The notes beneath the pieces are model-generated. The model was not told where the DNA came from and made no database searches. It saw nothing but the letters and a program-made list of their open reading frames with translations. From the NCBI GenBank assembly GCA_025454795.1, contig JALONT010000010.1, positions 1 to 64,000 on the forward strand: 64,000 nucleotides of DNA. The letters are read 5' to 3'. The position numbers and the translations under genes are program-made. Origin of the DNA: Bacteroidales bacterium. GTDB lineage: Bacteria > Bacteroidota > Bacteroidia > Bacteroidales > VadinHA17. Positions 1 through 8,680 of the stretch are shown piece after piece (the first letter of the stretch is position 1; each line of letters begins with the position of its first letter).

Positions 1-61
1 ATTATTATGCCCTGCATTCGCCATTATAACCAAAAAAGATCTCACCATCTTGTTTTATTCT

Positions 62-111
62 ACTAAAAACAAAAATGAGTAAAACTCAGATCAGTGAATT
101 TTACTCATTTT
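62..111 (-). terminator. Intrinsic terminator downstream of pckG
   Basis: A perfect 13-bp inverted repeat (AAAATGAGTAAAA at 72-84, complement at 99-111) encloses a 14-nt loop. Read on the minus strand it is followed by a T-rich tail (TTTTTGTTTTT). It lies about 100 nt beyond the pckG stop codon and would end that transcript. The rest of 1-208 shows no gene. Confidence 0.7.
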
Positions 112-208
112 ACTAATTTGTCCTTACTCCCGAAAATCCCTATTGAAAACACCTGTTTCCGCAAACTCATTCACACATAAAGAATCCGATGAGTCACTTT
201 TAGTTTTG

Positions 209-1996
209 CTATTGGAATCTTTTTTCCAGCGCAATAAGTTGATTTTTCAATTCAACCGGAAGATGCTCTCCAAAAAGTGCATAATGTTCCTTAATTAATG
301 CAATCTCTTCTTTCCACATTTCTGGATCTACCGACAGCAACCCGTGAATATCTATTCCTTGATTTATACCGCTAATATCAATACTATCAACAGCAGGAAG
401 ATTGCCGATCTGGGTTCTGACAGCTTTAGCATTATTTTCACAGCGTTCAAAGATCCATTTCAATACACGGATATTATCTCCGAAACCAGGCCATAGCCAT
501 TTACCATTTTCATCCTTTCTGAACCAGTTAACATAAAATATTTTTGGCAGGGCCTTTTTATCCGGAGCAACTTCTCCTGTTTTTATCCAATGTTTAAAAT
601 AATCGGCCATATTATATCCGGCAAACGGAAGCATGGCAAAAGGATCGCGACGTACTCCTGCTTTTAAGCCAAGTGCTGCTGCGGTAACTTCTGAACCGGC
701 AATCGAACCAAGAAAGACGCCATGATTCCAGTCAAATGCTTCATGGACTAAAGGAATAGTTGTCGGCCTTCGGCCACCAAAAATAAATGCAGAAATAGGA
801 ACACCTTTCGGATCTTCCCAGGCAGGGTCAATAACAGGACACTGACTGGCAGGAGCAGTAAAGCGTGCATTTGGATGTGCTGCAGGTTTACTTCCCTTAG
901 GATCGAATATTTCATTTGTCCATGTTATGGTTCCCTCGGGAGCGTCATATCCGATACCTTCCCACCAGATATCTCCCTCAGGAGTGATTCCGGTATTTGT
1001 AAAAATGCAATTTTGCCTTAGCGAAAGCATTGCATTCGGATTAGTTTGCATTGAAGTCAATGGGGCTACCCCAAAGAAACCAGCTTCCGGATTAATAGCG
1101 TATAGCCGTCCATCCTCTCCAAACTTCATCCAGGCAATATCATCACCAACACATTCCACTTTCCATCCGGGAAGAGTCGGAACCAGCATTGCCAGGTTAG
1201 TTTTGCCACACGCACTTGGAAAAGCTGCAGCAAAATATTTTTTTATCCCTTCCGGGTTTGTAACTCCCATAATCAGCATATGTTCTGCCATCCAGCCTTC
1301 ATTTCTTGCCATAACCGAAGCAATCCTCAACGCAAAACATTTCTTTCCCAATAGCGCATTTCCTCCGTATCCGCTTCCATATGACCATATTTCTTTGGTT
1401 TCAGGGAAGTGAGAGATGAATTTTTGCTCTATAGGTGCGCAGGGCCATTTTTTATCCTTCTGTCCCGGCTCCAAAGGGTATCCTACAGAATGGATGCATG
1501 GAACAAATTCACCGTTACCCAGAATATTAAGTACTGCTTTTCCCATACGGGTCATAATTCTCATATTGACAACTACGTACGGAGAATCTGTTATTTCAAT
1601 ACCTATATGAGCAATCCTGGAACCTAAAGGACCCATACTGAAAGGAATAATGTACATTGTTCTGCCTTTCATGCATCCTTTATATAGTTTCTTCATTGTT
1701 TCTTTCATTTCAACCGGAGTAGACCAGTTATTTGTCGGTCCGGCATCTTCTTTCCTTTCTGAACAGATAAATGTTCTGTTCTCTACCCTGGCAACATCAT
1801 TCGGATCCGATTGAAAGTAATAACTATCTGGTCTTTTTGATTCATTCAGCTTTACGGCCATTCCGGATGCTGTCATCTTATCTAAAAGTTGTTTGTTTTC
1901 TGTTTCCGAACCATCACACCAATGGATTTTTTCAGGCTGGCATAACTCTGCCCATTCGTTAACCCAGCTAATTAATTTCTGATTCTGTGTCATCAT
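209..1996 (-). CDS. pckG: Phosphoenolpyruvate carboxykinase (GTP)
   Basis: Converts oxaloacetate and GTP to phosphoenolpyruvate, GDP and CO2 in the cytoplasm (reversible; gluconeogenesis, or anaplerotic in fermenters). At 595 residues it has the length of the GTP-dependent family. The P-loop with the reactive cysteine (FPSACGKTN, residues 259-267) is present, as are the conserved WWEGIGYD and FGGRRPTT segments downstream. The start is one of two adjacent ATG codons. It lies 26 nt downstream of the aminotransferase gene on the same strand, so the two may be co-transcribed, and it ends before a strong hairpin terminator. The ATP-type enzyme (pckA) has a different sequence, so the GTP assignment is firm. 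Confidence 0.95.
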   Translation of the reverse strand: MMTQNQKLISWVNEWAELCQPEKIHWCDGSETENKQLLDKMTASGMAVKLNESKRPDSYYFQSDPNDVARVENRTFICSERKEDAGPTNNWSTPVEMKETMKKLYKGCMKGRTMYIIPFSMGPLGSRIAHIGIEITDSPYVVVNMRIMTRMGKAVLNILGNGEFVPCIHSVGYPLEPGQKDKKWPCAPIEQKFISHFPETKEIWSYGSGYGGNALLGKKCFALRIASVMARNEGWMAEHMLIMGVTNPEGIKKYFAAAFPSACGKTNLAMLVPTLPGWKVECVGDDIAWMKFGEDGRLYAINPEAGFFGVAPLTSMQTNPNAMLSLRQNCIFTNTGITPEGDIWWEGIGYDAPEGTITWTNEIFDPKGSKPAAHPNARFTAPASQCPVIDPAWEDPKGVPISAFIFGGRRPTTIPLVHEAFDWNHGVFLGSIAGSEVTAAALGLKAGVRRDPFAMLPFAGYNMADYFKHWIKTGEVAPDKKALPKIFYVNWFRKDENGKWLWPGFGDNIRVLKWIFERCENNAKAVRTQIGNLPAVDSIDISGINQGIDIHGLLSVDPEMWKEEIALIKEHYALFGEHLPVELKNQLIALEKRFQ

Positions 1997-2022
1997 TATA
2001 AATAAGATTTAATATATTCAGT

Positions 2023-3318
2023 TTATTGTTTGTCGAGATCTCTGCAAGCATTAAAAAGATTCTCAAGAAGATCAGATATTTTTGATTGAGGAACAGCGGA
2101 AAAGGCCAACCTGATAACATCTCCAAGAGCAATAACACCCGTACTGTATTCATTAAGTAACTGTTCCCGGACTTCTTCCGTATTTAGTCCTTTTTTAAGC
2201 TTCAGGCACATAAAATAACCGGAATTAAAAGGTAAAGGTTCAAAATATTCAGAATATTTACGAGTGTAAATTAAATCCTTCAATATCTTGTATCGCGTTT
2301 TTAAAACACCGTATTTCACTTCCTTCGAAGCTGCATAATTTTCGTGTGAATATAAAGTTTGTAATAATGATTGGGAAAGATGACTTATGTTTGAAATGTT
2401 TCCACGAATTGCACCGGCGGTTTTGTTCTCCAATGCTTCATACAGTTCAGATGTCCCGTTCTTAATACCATAAGTTATAAAACCAACCCTGAATCCCCAC
2501 ACATAATCTTCTTTGGTTGGGCCATCTAATTTCACTGCCAGAACATTTTCATGAAGGTTTGCAATTTTGATAAAGATTGATTCTTTGAAAACATTTTCTT
2601 CATAAACAAGCCCGAAATAGGCATCATCAATCAGAACAACAACATTTTTCCCTTTAATGGCCAGATTATTAACCTCATTGACGATCTGATCAATTTCACC
2701 TGGAAGTGGTGTGTAGCCTGACGGGTTATTAGGAAAATTTAATAATATAATTACTTTGTTATTATTAGTTTCATTAATCTTTTTTGAAAATGACTTTATA
2801 TTGAAACCGCCGTTATGGAACAACTCAAACAGACTTACCTTAGCTCCATATCCGTTCTCGAAAATCAAATTATAGTTTTCCCAGAAAAGATCGGAAAGGA
2901 CAACATTATCATTTTCATTGGCAAACATATAACCAGCAATACTTATTCCGTGAGTAATCCCATTTGTGGCGACAGGAGTACTGATTAACATGTTCTTCAA
3001 TGAAGGATTTTTCCTGTAAATAAATTCTTTCCAGGTATCCCGCAGATCTTTTTTCCCATAACTTGGAGCATAAGGAAAAGCATTATTGGCTGGTATTTTA
3101 ATCAGAGGATCAAATTCAGGAAGATGCATTGAAGAGCCATCATCTTCAACAGCTTCTCCAATAGTGGCATTTATATCTTTCCCTTTTGCCTGAGCAGACT
3201 GTGCCAGAATACCCAGCTTTGGAAAAAAAATGTTCCTTCCTTTCTCCGACAGCATCTCCAGAATATTACTATTGACTTTCCCTATTGTCGTATTCAAACT
3301 TATTGCCTGTTTGTTCAT
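2023..3318 (-). CDS. PLP-dependent aminotransferase class I/II
   Basis: A 431-residue fold-type I aminotransferase. Visible motifs are NFPNNPSGY (about residue 194), the aspartate that holds the PLP pyridine nitrogen in VVLIDDAYFG, the Schiff-base lysine candidate in KLDGPTKEDYVWG, and the arginine-bearing WGFRVGF. The N-terminus (KGRNIFFPKLGILAQ) and the NATIGEAVEDDG segment are typical of a Bacteroidetes aspartate-aminotransferase-like group whose substrate I cannot state. It is the upstream partner of pckG, 26 nt away, which would fit an amino donor interconverting with oxaloacetate or pyruvate, but that is inference. It is unlike the two other aminotransferases here (hisC and the one in the phe cluster). 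Confidence 0.8.
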   Translation of the reverse strand: MNKQAISLNTTIGKVNSNILEMLSEKGRNIFFPKLGILAQSAQAKGKDINATIGEAVEDDGSSMHLPEFDPLIKIPANNAFPYAPSYGKKDLRDTWKEFIYRKNPSLKNMLISTPVATNGITHGISIAGYMFANENDNVVLSDLFWENYNLIFENGYGAKVSLFELFHNGGFNIKSFSKKINETNNNKVIILLNFPNNPSGYTPLPGEIDQIVNEVNNLAIKGKNVVVLIDDAYFGLVYEENVFKESIFIKIANLHENVLAVKLDGPTKEDYVWGFRVGFITYGIKNGTSELYEALENKTAGAIRGNISNISHLSQSLLQTLYSHENYAASKEVKYGVLKTRYKILKDLIYTRKYSEYFEPLPFNSGYFMCLKLKKGLNTEEVREQLLNEYSTGVIALGDVIRLAFSAVPQSKISDLLENLFNACRDLDKQ

Positions 3319-3708
3319 TTTAGGAGTGTTTTTAAAAATAAAGTATTATTTACAAATTAAGATCGATTCAAAAATAGAAAAAATATCTTTATATTTAAGC
3401 TTAGCTTGATATCTTTAATAAAATGTTAATAATTTATAATCAATTGTAAGTTATTTGATCATCATACCTTAATTTTATTTAACAGGATCAAATTTATCCT
3501 GATGAGAGCAATTCACTTAATCCCTTTATTACAATTGATGAAAATTACATTAAAAGAAAATATTAAGATCTGTAAATGCAGGTATAATTTTTGTTGATAA
3601 TTCAATAAGTTATCCGTTCTTTAAACATACGGAGATTTTTCCTGTTTTATAGAAGGGAATAGTTTAATTTTACGATATATTTGACTAAATTATATTTTAT
3701 AGTTTTTT
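3319..3708. promoter_or_regulatory. Divergent intergenic region with a possible -7 element
   Basis: This 390-bp AT-rich spacer separates the leftward aminotransferase from the rightward AlgH-like gene and must hold both promoters. A good match to the Bacteroidetes -7 consensus TAnnTTTG occurs as TATATTTG at 3676-3683, 26 nt before the AlgH-like start. I see no convincing -33 box for it and no clear promoter for the leftward gene. No ORF, RNA gene or repeat is evident. Confidence 0.35.
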
Positions 3709-4299
3709 ATGAAACCGGAACTGGATCTGTTTACAATTCTGCCTGAAGACAAAATACCGGAAAAGGGAAAAATACTCATCTCTGAGCCCTTTCTCCCTGA
3801 TACTTTCTTTAACAGGACTATTGTTTACCTTGCCGATCATAACAGCGAGGGTTCTGTAGGTTTTATTCTTAATAAGAAACTCGAAATCAAAGTGTGTGAT
3901 GCCATATCCGGCTTTGACAAATGGGAAGAGTATCTCAGTATGGGCGGTCCTGTCGCTCCGGACACGCTTCATTACCTGCACAAGCTTGGTGACCAGATAC
4001 CCAAAAGCGTTTGGGTTGATGAAAATATTTTCTGGGGAGGAGATATAGATTTTATCAGGGATCTGATCAGAAACAGAAACATTTCAACGTCGCAGATCAG
4101 GTTCTTCCTGGGTTATTCAGGCTGGACAGCCGGGCAGCTTGAACGTGAGCTTAATGAAAATTCATGGGTTATTGCAAAAGTAAAAACAGACATTGTGCTG
4201 AATAACCCTGTTGAAAATACCTGGAAAAGAGTCCTGAGAGGTCTGAATAATAAATACCGCATGTGGGCCGATTTCCCGGAGTCACCGGATATGAATTAA
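3709..4299 (+). CDS. YqgE/AlgH family protein (UPF0301)
   Basis: A 196-residue protein of the YqgE/AlgH family. The family signature is clear: GKILISEPFLPDTFF near residue 25, then TIVYLADHNSEGSVGFILNK, GGPVAPDTLHYLH, and FLGYSGWTAGQLERE. The family is a compact cytoplasmic fold; AlgH was named from alginate regulation in Pseudomonas, but its biochemical role is unsettled, so no function is assigned here. It stands alone on the plus strand with a repeat element directly after the stop codon. Confidence 0.9.
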   Translation: MKPELDLFTILPEDKIPEKGKILISEPFLPDTFFNRTIVYLADHNSEGSVGFILNKKLEIKVCDAISGFDKWEEYLSMGGPVAPDTLHYLHKLGDQIPKSVWVDENIFWGGDIDFIRDLIRNRNISTSQIRFFLGYSGWTAGQLERELNENSWVIAKVKTDIVLNNPVENTWKRVLRGLNNKYRMWADFPESPDMN

Positions 4300-4307
4300 A
4301 TATGTCA

Positions 4308-4454
4308 CATGTACTCATCCCCCCGTCCCTCCCGCTGATGCGGGACAGGCTCTTCTCTGCCGTCGCAAAGAAGGGGGTGTAATGCATTGATTATTAATTC
4401 TTTTCCCCCTCTTTCCGGCAGGAGAGAGGGGGAACACAAGGGGGTGAGTACATG
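4308..4454. repeat. MITE/REP-like palindromic element with CATGTACTCA ends
   Basis: The 147-bp element is bounded by near-perfect terminal inverted repeats: CATGTACTCATCCCC on the left and GGGGGTGAGTACATG at 4440-4454. Inside are a GGGACAGG-type hairpin and a CCCCCTC...GAGGGGG hairpin. Elements with the same end sequence occur at 23503 and 32337, and the internal CCTCCCGC..GCGGGACAGGCTCT word recurs at 19510. It separates the convergent AlgH-like gene and holA and could also end transcription in both directions. Confidence 0.7.
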
Positions 4455-4459
4455 CTGTC

Positions 4460-5470
4460 TTATAGATGTAATATCTTGAATATCAGCTCTTTCAAAAGAT
4501 CTCCTGGTTCGCTGCTAAGATCTCCGTAACCCTTGGATTTCATGTCGTATGTGCGGAGAAGACTGATTATCCCTACAGTTTTTGAAATATTATATTTTGA
4601 TGCTGCTGTCTCAAAATCCTTTACGAAATAGGGATTGACTTTAAGAACGGCGGCAACATTGTTTTTTGACTTATCTGTAAGATAATGATAAGTAAGGATC
4701 TTACTGAAATAACTGAACAATGAAGCAATTGATAAAGTAATAGGATTGTCTTTGGTATTGGCAGCAAAATAATGAACTATCATATTTGCTTTAAGTATGT
4801 TCTTTTCCCCGATTGCTTTCTGGAGTTCAAAATTGTTATAATCCTTGCTGATGCCAATATTTTTTTCGATCAGAGTGTTTGTGATCACCGGTTTCCCTTC
4901 AGGCAGGGTTATTATCAGTTTGTTCAGTTCGTTGGCTATCTTATGAAGGTCAGTGCCCAGGTATTCTGTCAGCATGGCGCTGGCACTCGGATCAGCTTTG
5001 ATTCCCTTTATCATTAGAAATTTTTCAATCCAGGCAGGAACCTGGTAATCCCGTAACCTGGCAGATTCAAAATAGACAGCATGCTGCTCAAGAGCTTTGT
5101 AAAGCTTCGTCCTTTTATCAAGAACCTTGTACTTATAGTTAATAACCAGTATAGTAGAAGAAAGAGGCTTTTCGACATATAATATAAGCTCTTCGATTTT
5201 TTTCAGTGACTGTGCTTCCTTTATTATCACAACCTGGTGACTTGACATCATCGGGAACCTGCGGGAGGTCTCGATAATGGCCGGAACAGTGGTGTCTTCA
5301 CCATAGAAGACAGCCTGGTTAAATGATTTATCTGCTTCCGACAGAACACTCTCTTCTATATAATCTGTAATAAGGTCAATATAGTACGGTTCCTCTCCTG
5401 CAAGAAAATAGACAGGCTTAAAGATCCTTTTTTTCAGATCGGAAATTATCTCTTCGTAAGTGACAGGCAT
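4460..5470 (-). CDS. holA: DNA polymerase III subunit delta
   Basis: Subunit delta of the clamp-loader complex, which opens the sliding clamp onto primed DNA. At 336 residues it has the normal length. The N-terminal AAA-like fold carries the family marker FLAGEEPYYIDLITDYIEE (about residues 22-40) and SHQVVIIKEAQSLKK; the C-terminal helical collar domain ends in DLLKELIFKIL. As usual for delta there is no functional Walker A motif. The start lies 2 nt after the amn stop codon, so amn and holA form one unit. Confidence 0.92.
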   Translation of the reverse strand: MPVTYEEIISDLKKRIFKPVYFLAGEEPYYIDLITDYIEESVLSEADKSFNQAVFYGEDTTVPAIIETSRRFPMMSSHQVVIIKEAQSLKKIEELILYVEKPLSSTILVINYKYKVLDKRTKLYKALEQHAVYFESARLRDYQVPAWIEKFLMIKGIKADPSASAMLTEYLGTDLHKIANELNKLIITLPEGKPVITNTLIEKNIGISKDYNNFELQKAIGEKNILKANMIVHYFAANTKDNPITLSIASLFSYFSKILTYHYLTDKSKNNVAAVLKVNPYFVKDFETAASKYNISKTVGIISLLRTYDMKSKGYGDLSSEPGDLLKELIFKILHL

Positions 5471-5472
5471 TT

Positions 5473-6243
5473 TCAGAATTTAAGATGCTTGACCGAAACC
5501 CCGTTATCTTTTATCTCTCTTAATGAATCAATCCCTATTTTGAGATGAGTTTCAACAAACTCCCTTGTGACTTTCAGATCACTGGCTTCAGTCTTTATAC
5601 CCGTTGAAATCATAGGCTGATCAGAGACAAGCAGTAGAGCCCCTGTGGGTATTTCATTCGCGAAACCAACTGTAAAGATTGTGGCAGTCTCCATATCAAT
5701 AGCCATGGCACGTGTTTTTACAAGGTATTTTTTAAACCTGTCATCATATTCCCAAACCCTTCTGTTTGTGGTATATACGGTACCGGTCCAGTATTCTTTA
5801 TTATATCTTGTGATTGTTGCTGAGATTGCACTCTGGAGCTTAAATGCAGGCAGGGCAGGAACTTCATTCGGAAGGTAGTCATTGGATGTACCATCACTTC
5901 GAATGGCTGCAATGGGAAGAATCAGATCACCAAGCTTGTTCTTTTTCTTAAGGCCACCGCATTTCCCGAGAAAGAGAACAGCATTTGGAGTCACGGCACT
6001 AACAAGGTCCATAACAGTAGCAGCATTGGGACTTCCCATTCCGAAGTTGATTATCGTTATGCCCTCTGCCGTCGCGCTGGGCATATTTTTGTCTTTCCCT
6101 TCTACCGGAACTTTGTTCCACTTTGCAAACAGTTCGACATAATATAGATAGTTGGTAAGAAGGAAATACTTACCGAAAGTATCGAGCGATTTACCTGTAT
6201 ATCTTGGAAGCCAGTTATTAACAATTTCTTCTTTGGTTTTCAT
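5473..6243 (-). CDS. amn: AMP nucleosidase (short form)
   Basis: Hydrolyses AMP to adenine and ribose 5-phosphate in purine turnover. The 256-residue protein is the short phosphorylase-like form found in Bacteroidetes, lacking the long N-terminal regulatory domain of the E. coli enzyme. Nucleoside-phosphorylase landmarks are INFGMGSPNAATVMDL near residue 66, FLGKCGGLK, and the purine-binding MAIDMETATIFTVG. The EIPTGALLLVSDQP segment resembles that seen in AMP nucleosidases rather than uridine phosphorylases. It is the first gene of a two-gene unit with holA. Confidence 0.88.
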   Translation of the reverse strand: MKTKEEIVNNWLPRYTGKSLDTFGKYFLLTNYLYYVELFAKWNKVPVEGKDKNMPSATAEGITIINFGMGSPNAATVMDLVSAVTPNAVLFLGKCGGLKKKNKLGDLILPIAAIRSDGTSNDYLPNEVPALPAFKLQSAISATITRYNKEYWTGTVYTTNRRVWEYDDRFKKYLVKTRAMAIDMETATIFTVGFANEIPTGALLLVSDQPMISTGIKTEASDLKVTREFVETHLKIGIDSLREIKDNGVSVKHLKF

Positions 6244-6289
6244 TTTTATTAATCAATAAATTTTATCTCAATATATTTGTATCAGTTTA

Positions 6290-6402
6290 GTGATCATCTC
6301 ACTTTGTGTCCCTTTGTGATTTACTTTGTGATCCTTTGTGGTAAAAAACTAATTTAACCACGAAGTAACACAAAGGATTCCACGAAGTAATATAAAGGAG
6401 GA
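6290..6402. repeat. Imperfect palindromic repeat (CACGAAG/ACAAAGG type)
   Basis: The left half is built of TTTGTGT/CTTTGTG words and the right half of their complements (ACCACGAAGTAACACAAAGG, ACGAAGTA). The halves can fold on each other around a centre near 6345. It fills the space between divergent amn and the HsdR-N gene. Related elements occur at 24437, 43733 and 56628. Confidence 0.65.
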
Positions 6403-6448
6403 ATAAGAACATTAAGAACTATTCCTGATTCAAAAGTACAAAACAAAG

Positions 6449-6904
6449 TTGAAACAGTTAAATCTCCCTGAATATTCGTTCCGAATTGCCGGGAAAGAGG
6501 GCAATCAGTTGATCCTCGACACAATAAGGAAGAAATATGTGAAGCTTACCCCTGAGGAATGGGTCAGGCAGAACTTTTTACAGTATCTTATTCAGGAAGG
6601 GAAATACCCTCCCGGACTTATTGGAGTTGAAGTAATGTCGCCCTACAATAAACTTAAGAAAAGGGTTGACATACTTATCTATGACAGGTTGGGGAAGCCT
6701 GTGATGATAGTCGAGTGTAAAAAGCCGGAAGAAAAAATTGACGAGATAGTCTTTGACCAGTTAATCTGTTATAATATGGGCTTCAGAGTGCGTTATTTAA
6801 TTGTAACAAATGGTATGATCCATTATGCCTGCAAGGTTGACCCTGACCAGCATACATTTGAATACCTGCTGGTTATTCCGCTATATGAGGACCTTTTAAT
6901 CTGA
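6449..6904 (+). CDS. Orphan type I restriction HsdR N-terminal domain protein
   Basis: A 151-residue protein that is only the N-terminal nuclease-like domain of HsdR. PD-(D/E)XK-type residues are visible: RVDILIYD followed by MIVECKKPEEK, with RYLIVTNGMIHYAC closing the fold. There is no helicase part and no hsdM or hsdS nearby, so it is not a restriction system. The start is a TTG codon; no ATG lies near it in frame. I recall that this gene often neighbours holA in Bacteroidetes, which would hint at DNA replication or repair, but its function is unknown. It ends 7 nt before the Nudix-helical gene and is probably co-transcribed with it. Confidence 0.75.
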   Translation: MKQLNLPEYSFRIAGKEGNQLILDTIRKKYVKLTPEEWVRQNFLQYLIQEGKYPPGLIGVEVMSPYNKLKKRVDILIYDRLGKPVMIVECKKPEEKIDEIVFDQLICYNMGFRVRYLIVTNGMIHYACKVDPDQHTFEYLLVIPLYEDLLI

Positions 6905-6911
6905 AAATGTT

Positions 6912-7907
6912 ATGACCAGAGTAACCTGTGCAATTATCAGGAATGAAGAAAATGAAGTGCTAGTCGTTCAGAGGGGAGAGAAGAGCGACCATCCTTTTAA
7001 ATGGGAATTCCCCGGGGGCAAGGTCAATGACGGAGAGACAGAAGAGGAGTGTATCATCCGTGAGATCAGGGAGGAATTATCAATTGACATTGTAATCTGT
7101 GAACGCATGAGTGAGGTGGCATATGATTACGGGAAGAAGCATATTCTTCTTATCCCGTTCGTTTGCGATACCCTTGATGAGCTGCCTCTTCTGTCAGAAC
7201 ATATCGCTTTCAAATGGATCACCTCACGCGAACTCCGGAGTATCGATTATTCCGAAGCCGACATTATTGTGGCTGATAATTACCTGCAGGCTAATATTGA
7301 ACCTGATACGAGTTATGTGGCAATACCTGACACCGATCAGAGTGCAGCTATTGACAAAGAGCTAATGGCTATGGTTAACAATACTATGGGAGCAAAGGAA
7401 ATAGAATGGATAGCTGCATCTGCTATTGAAAATAGTGCCATTTTCAAAAAACTCCTGGACTACTCTTTCTCCGGGGACAAAAAACTTGCCTTTCATGCTT
7501 CATGGGTACTAACCAAAGTCTGCGACAGATATCCTGAGATAATCTATCCATATATTTCCGGTATTATTGAAAAACTGAATAAGATTGATAATGAGAGTAC
7601 TCAACGCTCCTTCATGAGGATAATATCCCTGACTGACATAACCCGCATCAGCACAAAGCAACATGGAATCCTTGCAGATCATTGCTTCACAGCTTTAAAA
7701 TCGGGCTTTTCAGCAATTGCTATCAAAGCCTATTCAATGGAAATACTTTATAAGCTTGCGGTATTATACCCCGAGCTGGTTAATGAACTCTCCGCAACAA
7801 TATTCATGCTTCAGGGCGAAGGTTCCGCCGGTATCATTGCAAGGGGACAGATGGTTCTCAAAAAGCTGGCAGAGATTTCAAATGAACCGCCCCGGCAAAA
7901 GAATTAA
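6912..7907 (+). CDS. MutT-like Nudix hydrolase fused to a helical (HEAT-like) domain
   Basis: The N-terminal ~130 residues are a MutT-type Nudix domain with an intact Nudix box (FPGGKVNDGETEEECIIREI, then REEL) and the WEFPGGK lead-in of oxidised-nucleotide pyrophosphatases such as 8-oxo-dGTPase. The C-terminal ~190 residues are entirely helical, with repeat-like units (LAFHASWVLTKVCDRYP; IAIKAYSMEILYKLAVLYPELV) resembling HEAT repeats, usually a protein-docking surface. At 331 residues it is far longer than MutT (~130). The nucleotide pool role is inferred from the Nudix half. The upstream neighbour is the nuclease-like HsdR-N protein, 7 nt away. Confidence 0.75.
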   Translation: MTRVTCAIIRNEENEVLVVQRGEKSDHPFKWEFPGGKVNDGETEEECIIREIREELSIDIVICERMSEVAYDYGKKHILLIPFVCDTLDELPLLSEHIAFKWITSRELRSIDYSEADIIVADNYLQANIEPDTSYVAIPDTDQSAAIDKELMAMVNNTMGAKEIEWIAASAIENSAIFKKLLDYSFSGDKKLAFHASWVLTKVCDRYPEIIYPYISGIIEKLNKIDNESTQRSFMRIISLTDITRISTKQHGILADHCFTALKSGFSAIAIKAYSMEILYKLAVLYPELVNELSATIFMLQGEGSAGIIARGQMVLKKLAEISNEPPRQKN

Positions 7908-7932
7908 GGGTGGATTCTAAATTCAGCAAAAT

Positions 7933-7979
7933 TTTCAACCCCCTTCAACCCCCTTCAACCCCCTTCAACCCCCTTCAAC
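7933..7979. repeat. Tandem 10-bp repeat (CCCTTCAACC)
   Basis: Four to five direct copies of a 10-bp unit (TTCAACCCCC phase) lie just after the Nudix-helical stop codon, then degenerate into TTCTTCAACCCTCTTAAAC up to about 8005. A shorter relative (CTTCAACTCCCTTCAACT) lies at 61842-61871. Confidence 0.85.
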
Positions 7980-8016
7980 TTTCTTCAACCCTCTTAAACT
8001 ATTCAACTCTTTTTCT

Positions 8017-8024
8017 TACTTTTG
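8017..8024 (+). promoter_or_regulatory. Candidate -7 promoter element for yedF-selD
   Basis: TACTTTTG at 8017-8024 matches the Bacteroidetes -7 consensus TAnnTTTG exactly and lies 22 nt before the yedF start codon. No clear -33 TTTG box is found at the expected distance, where degenerate tandem repeat sequence lies instead. Confidence 0.45.
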
Positions 8025-8046
8025 CAGATCATTTATTTTCAACAAA

Positions 8047-8661
8047 ATGCGAATTGTAGATACAAAGGGACAGGAATGCCCTGCCCCAATTATTGCAACA
8101 AAGAAAGCATTGCGCGATGCAAAGACGGGAGAAACATTCAAGGTACTTACGGATAATCAGACATCTCTGGATAATCTTTCCCGTTTTTTATACGACAACA
8201 AAACGGAATTCTCAGTAGAGCAGTCAGATAACTCCTGGACCATTACGATCACAAAAAAAGATTCTGATAAGCAGCTTAAGATTGCTGAAGAGTATTGCAA
8301 AACTGAAATCCCGCATTTTACAAAAGGTGATTTCATTATTGTTTTTTCCACAGATAAAATGGGTGAGGGTGAAGAGGAGCTTGGACGGTTACTTATGGTC
8401 AATTTCATTAAAGCTATCAAAGATATTGAACATCTTCCGCTAAAAATGGTATTTTATAATAATGGAGTAAAACTTGGATCATTTGATTCACCGGTTGCAG
8501 AACAACTGAGGGAGCTCGAAAAAATGGGCGTGGGTTTGCTCTTCTGTGCAACCTGTGTTAAGTTTTACCATCTTGAGGAAATGATAAAAATTGGTGATCT
8601 GAGCAACATGTTTGAAATTGCCCAGATGATGGCTTCTTCCAACAATATAGTAAAGCCTTGA
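8047..8661 (+). CDS. yedF: YedF-like selenium metabolism protein (TusA + DsrE-like)
   Basis: A 204-residue two-domain protein. Residues 1-75 are a TusA/SirA-like domain with the active-site CPxP motif (GQECPAPI, Cys about residue 10). The C-terminal half is a DsrE/DsrF-like domain with a conserved cysteine region (GLLFCATCVKFY). This pairing is the YedF family that regularly sits next to selD and is thought to handle selenium or sulfur as a persulfide/selenide carrier. It lies 19 nt upstream of selD on the same strand, supporting the assignment. No selA, selB or selU is in the window, so the end use of the selenium is unknown. Confidence 0.85.
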   Translation: MRIVDTKGQECPAPIIATKKALRDAKTGETFKVLTDNQTSLDNLSRFLYDNKTEFSVEQSDNSWTITITKKDSDKQLKIAEEYCKTEIPHFTKGDFIIVFSTDKMGEGEEELGRLLMVNFIKAIKDIEHLPLKMVFYNNGVKLGSFDSPVAEQLRELEKMGVGLLFCATCVKFYHLEEMIKIGDLSNMFEIAQMMASSNNIVKP

Positions 8662-8680
8662 TAATTAATATAATATTATC

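Noticed and set aside
927-1412. Plus-strand ORF of 161 codons opposite pckG
   Set aside because: It is an antisense shadow of the strongly conserved pckG frame, with no start-site or protein-family support. Similar opposite-strand frames across the his, leu and ilv genes were dismissed for the same reason.
6449-6904. Type I restriction-modification system
   Set aside because: Only the HsdR N-terminal domain is present, with no helicase part, hsdM or hsdS nearby.
7933-8005. CRISPR array
   Set aside because: The units are 10 bp and contiguous, with no spacers and no cas genes.
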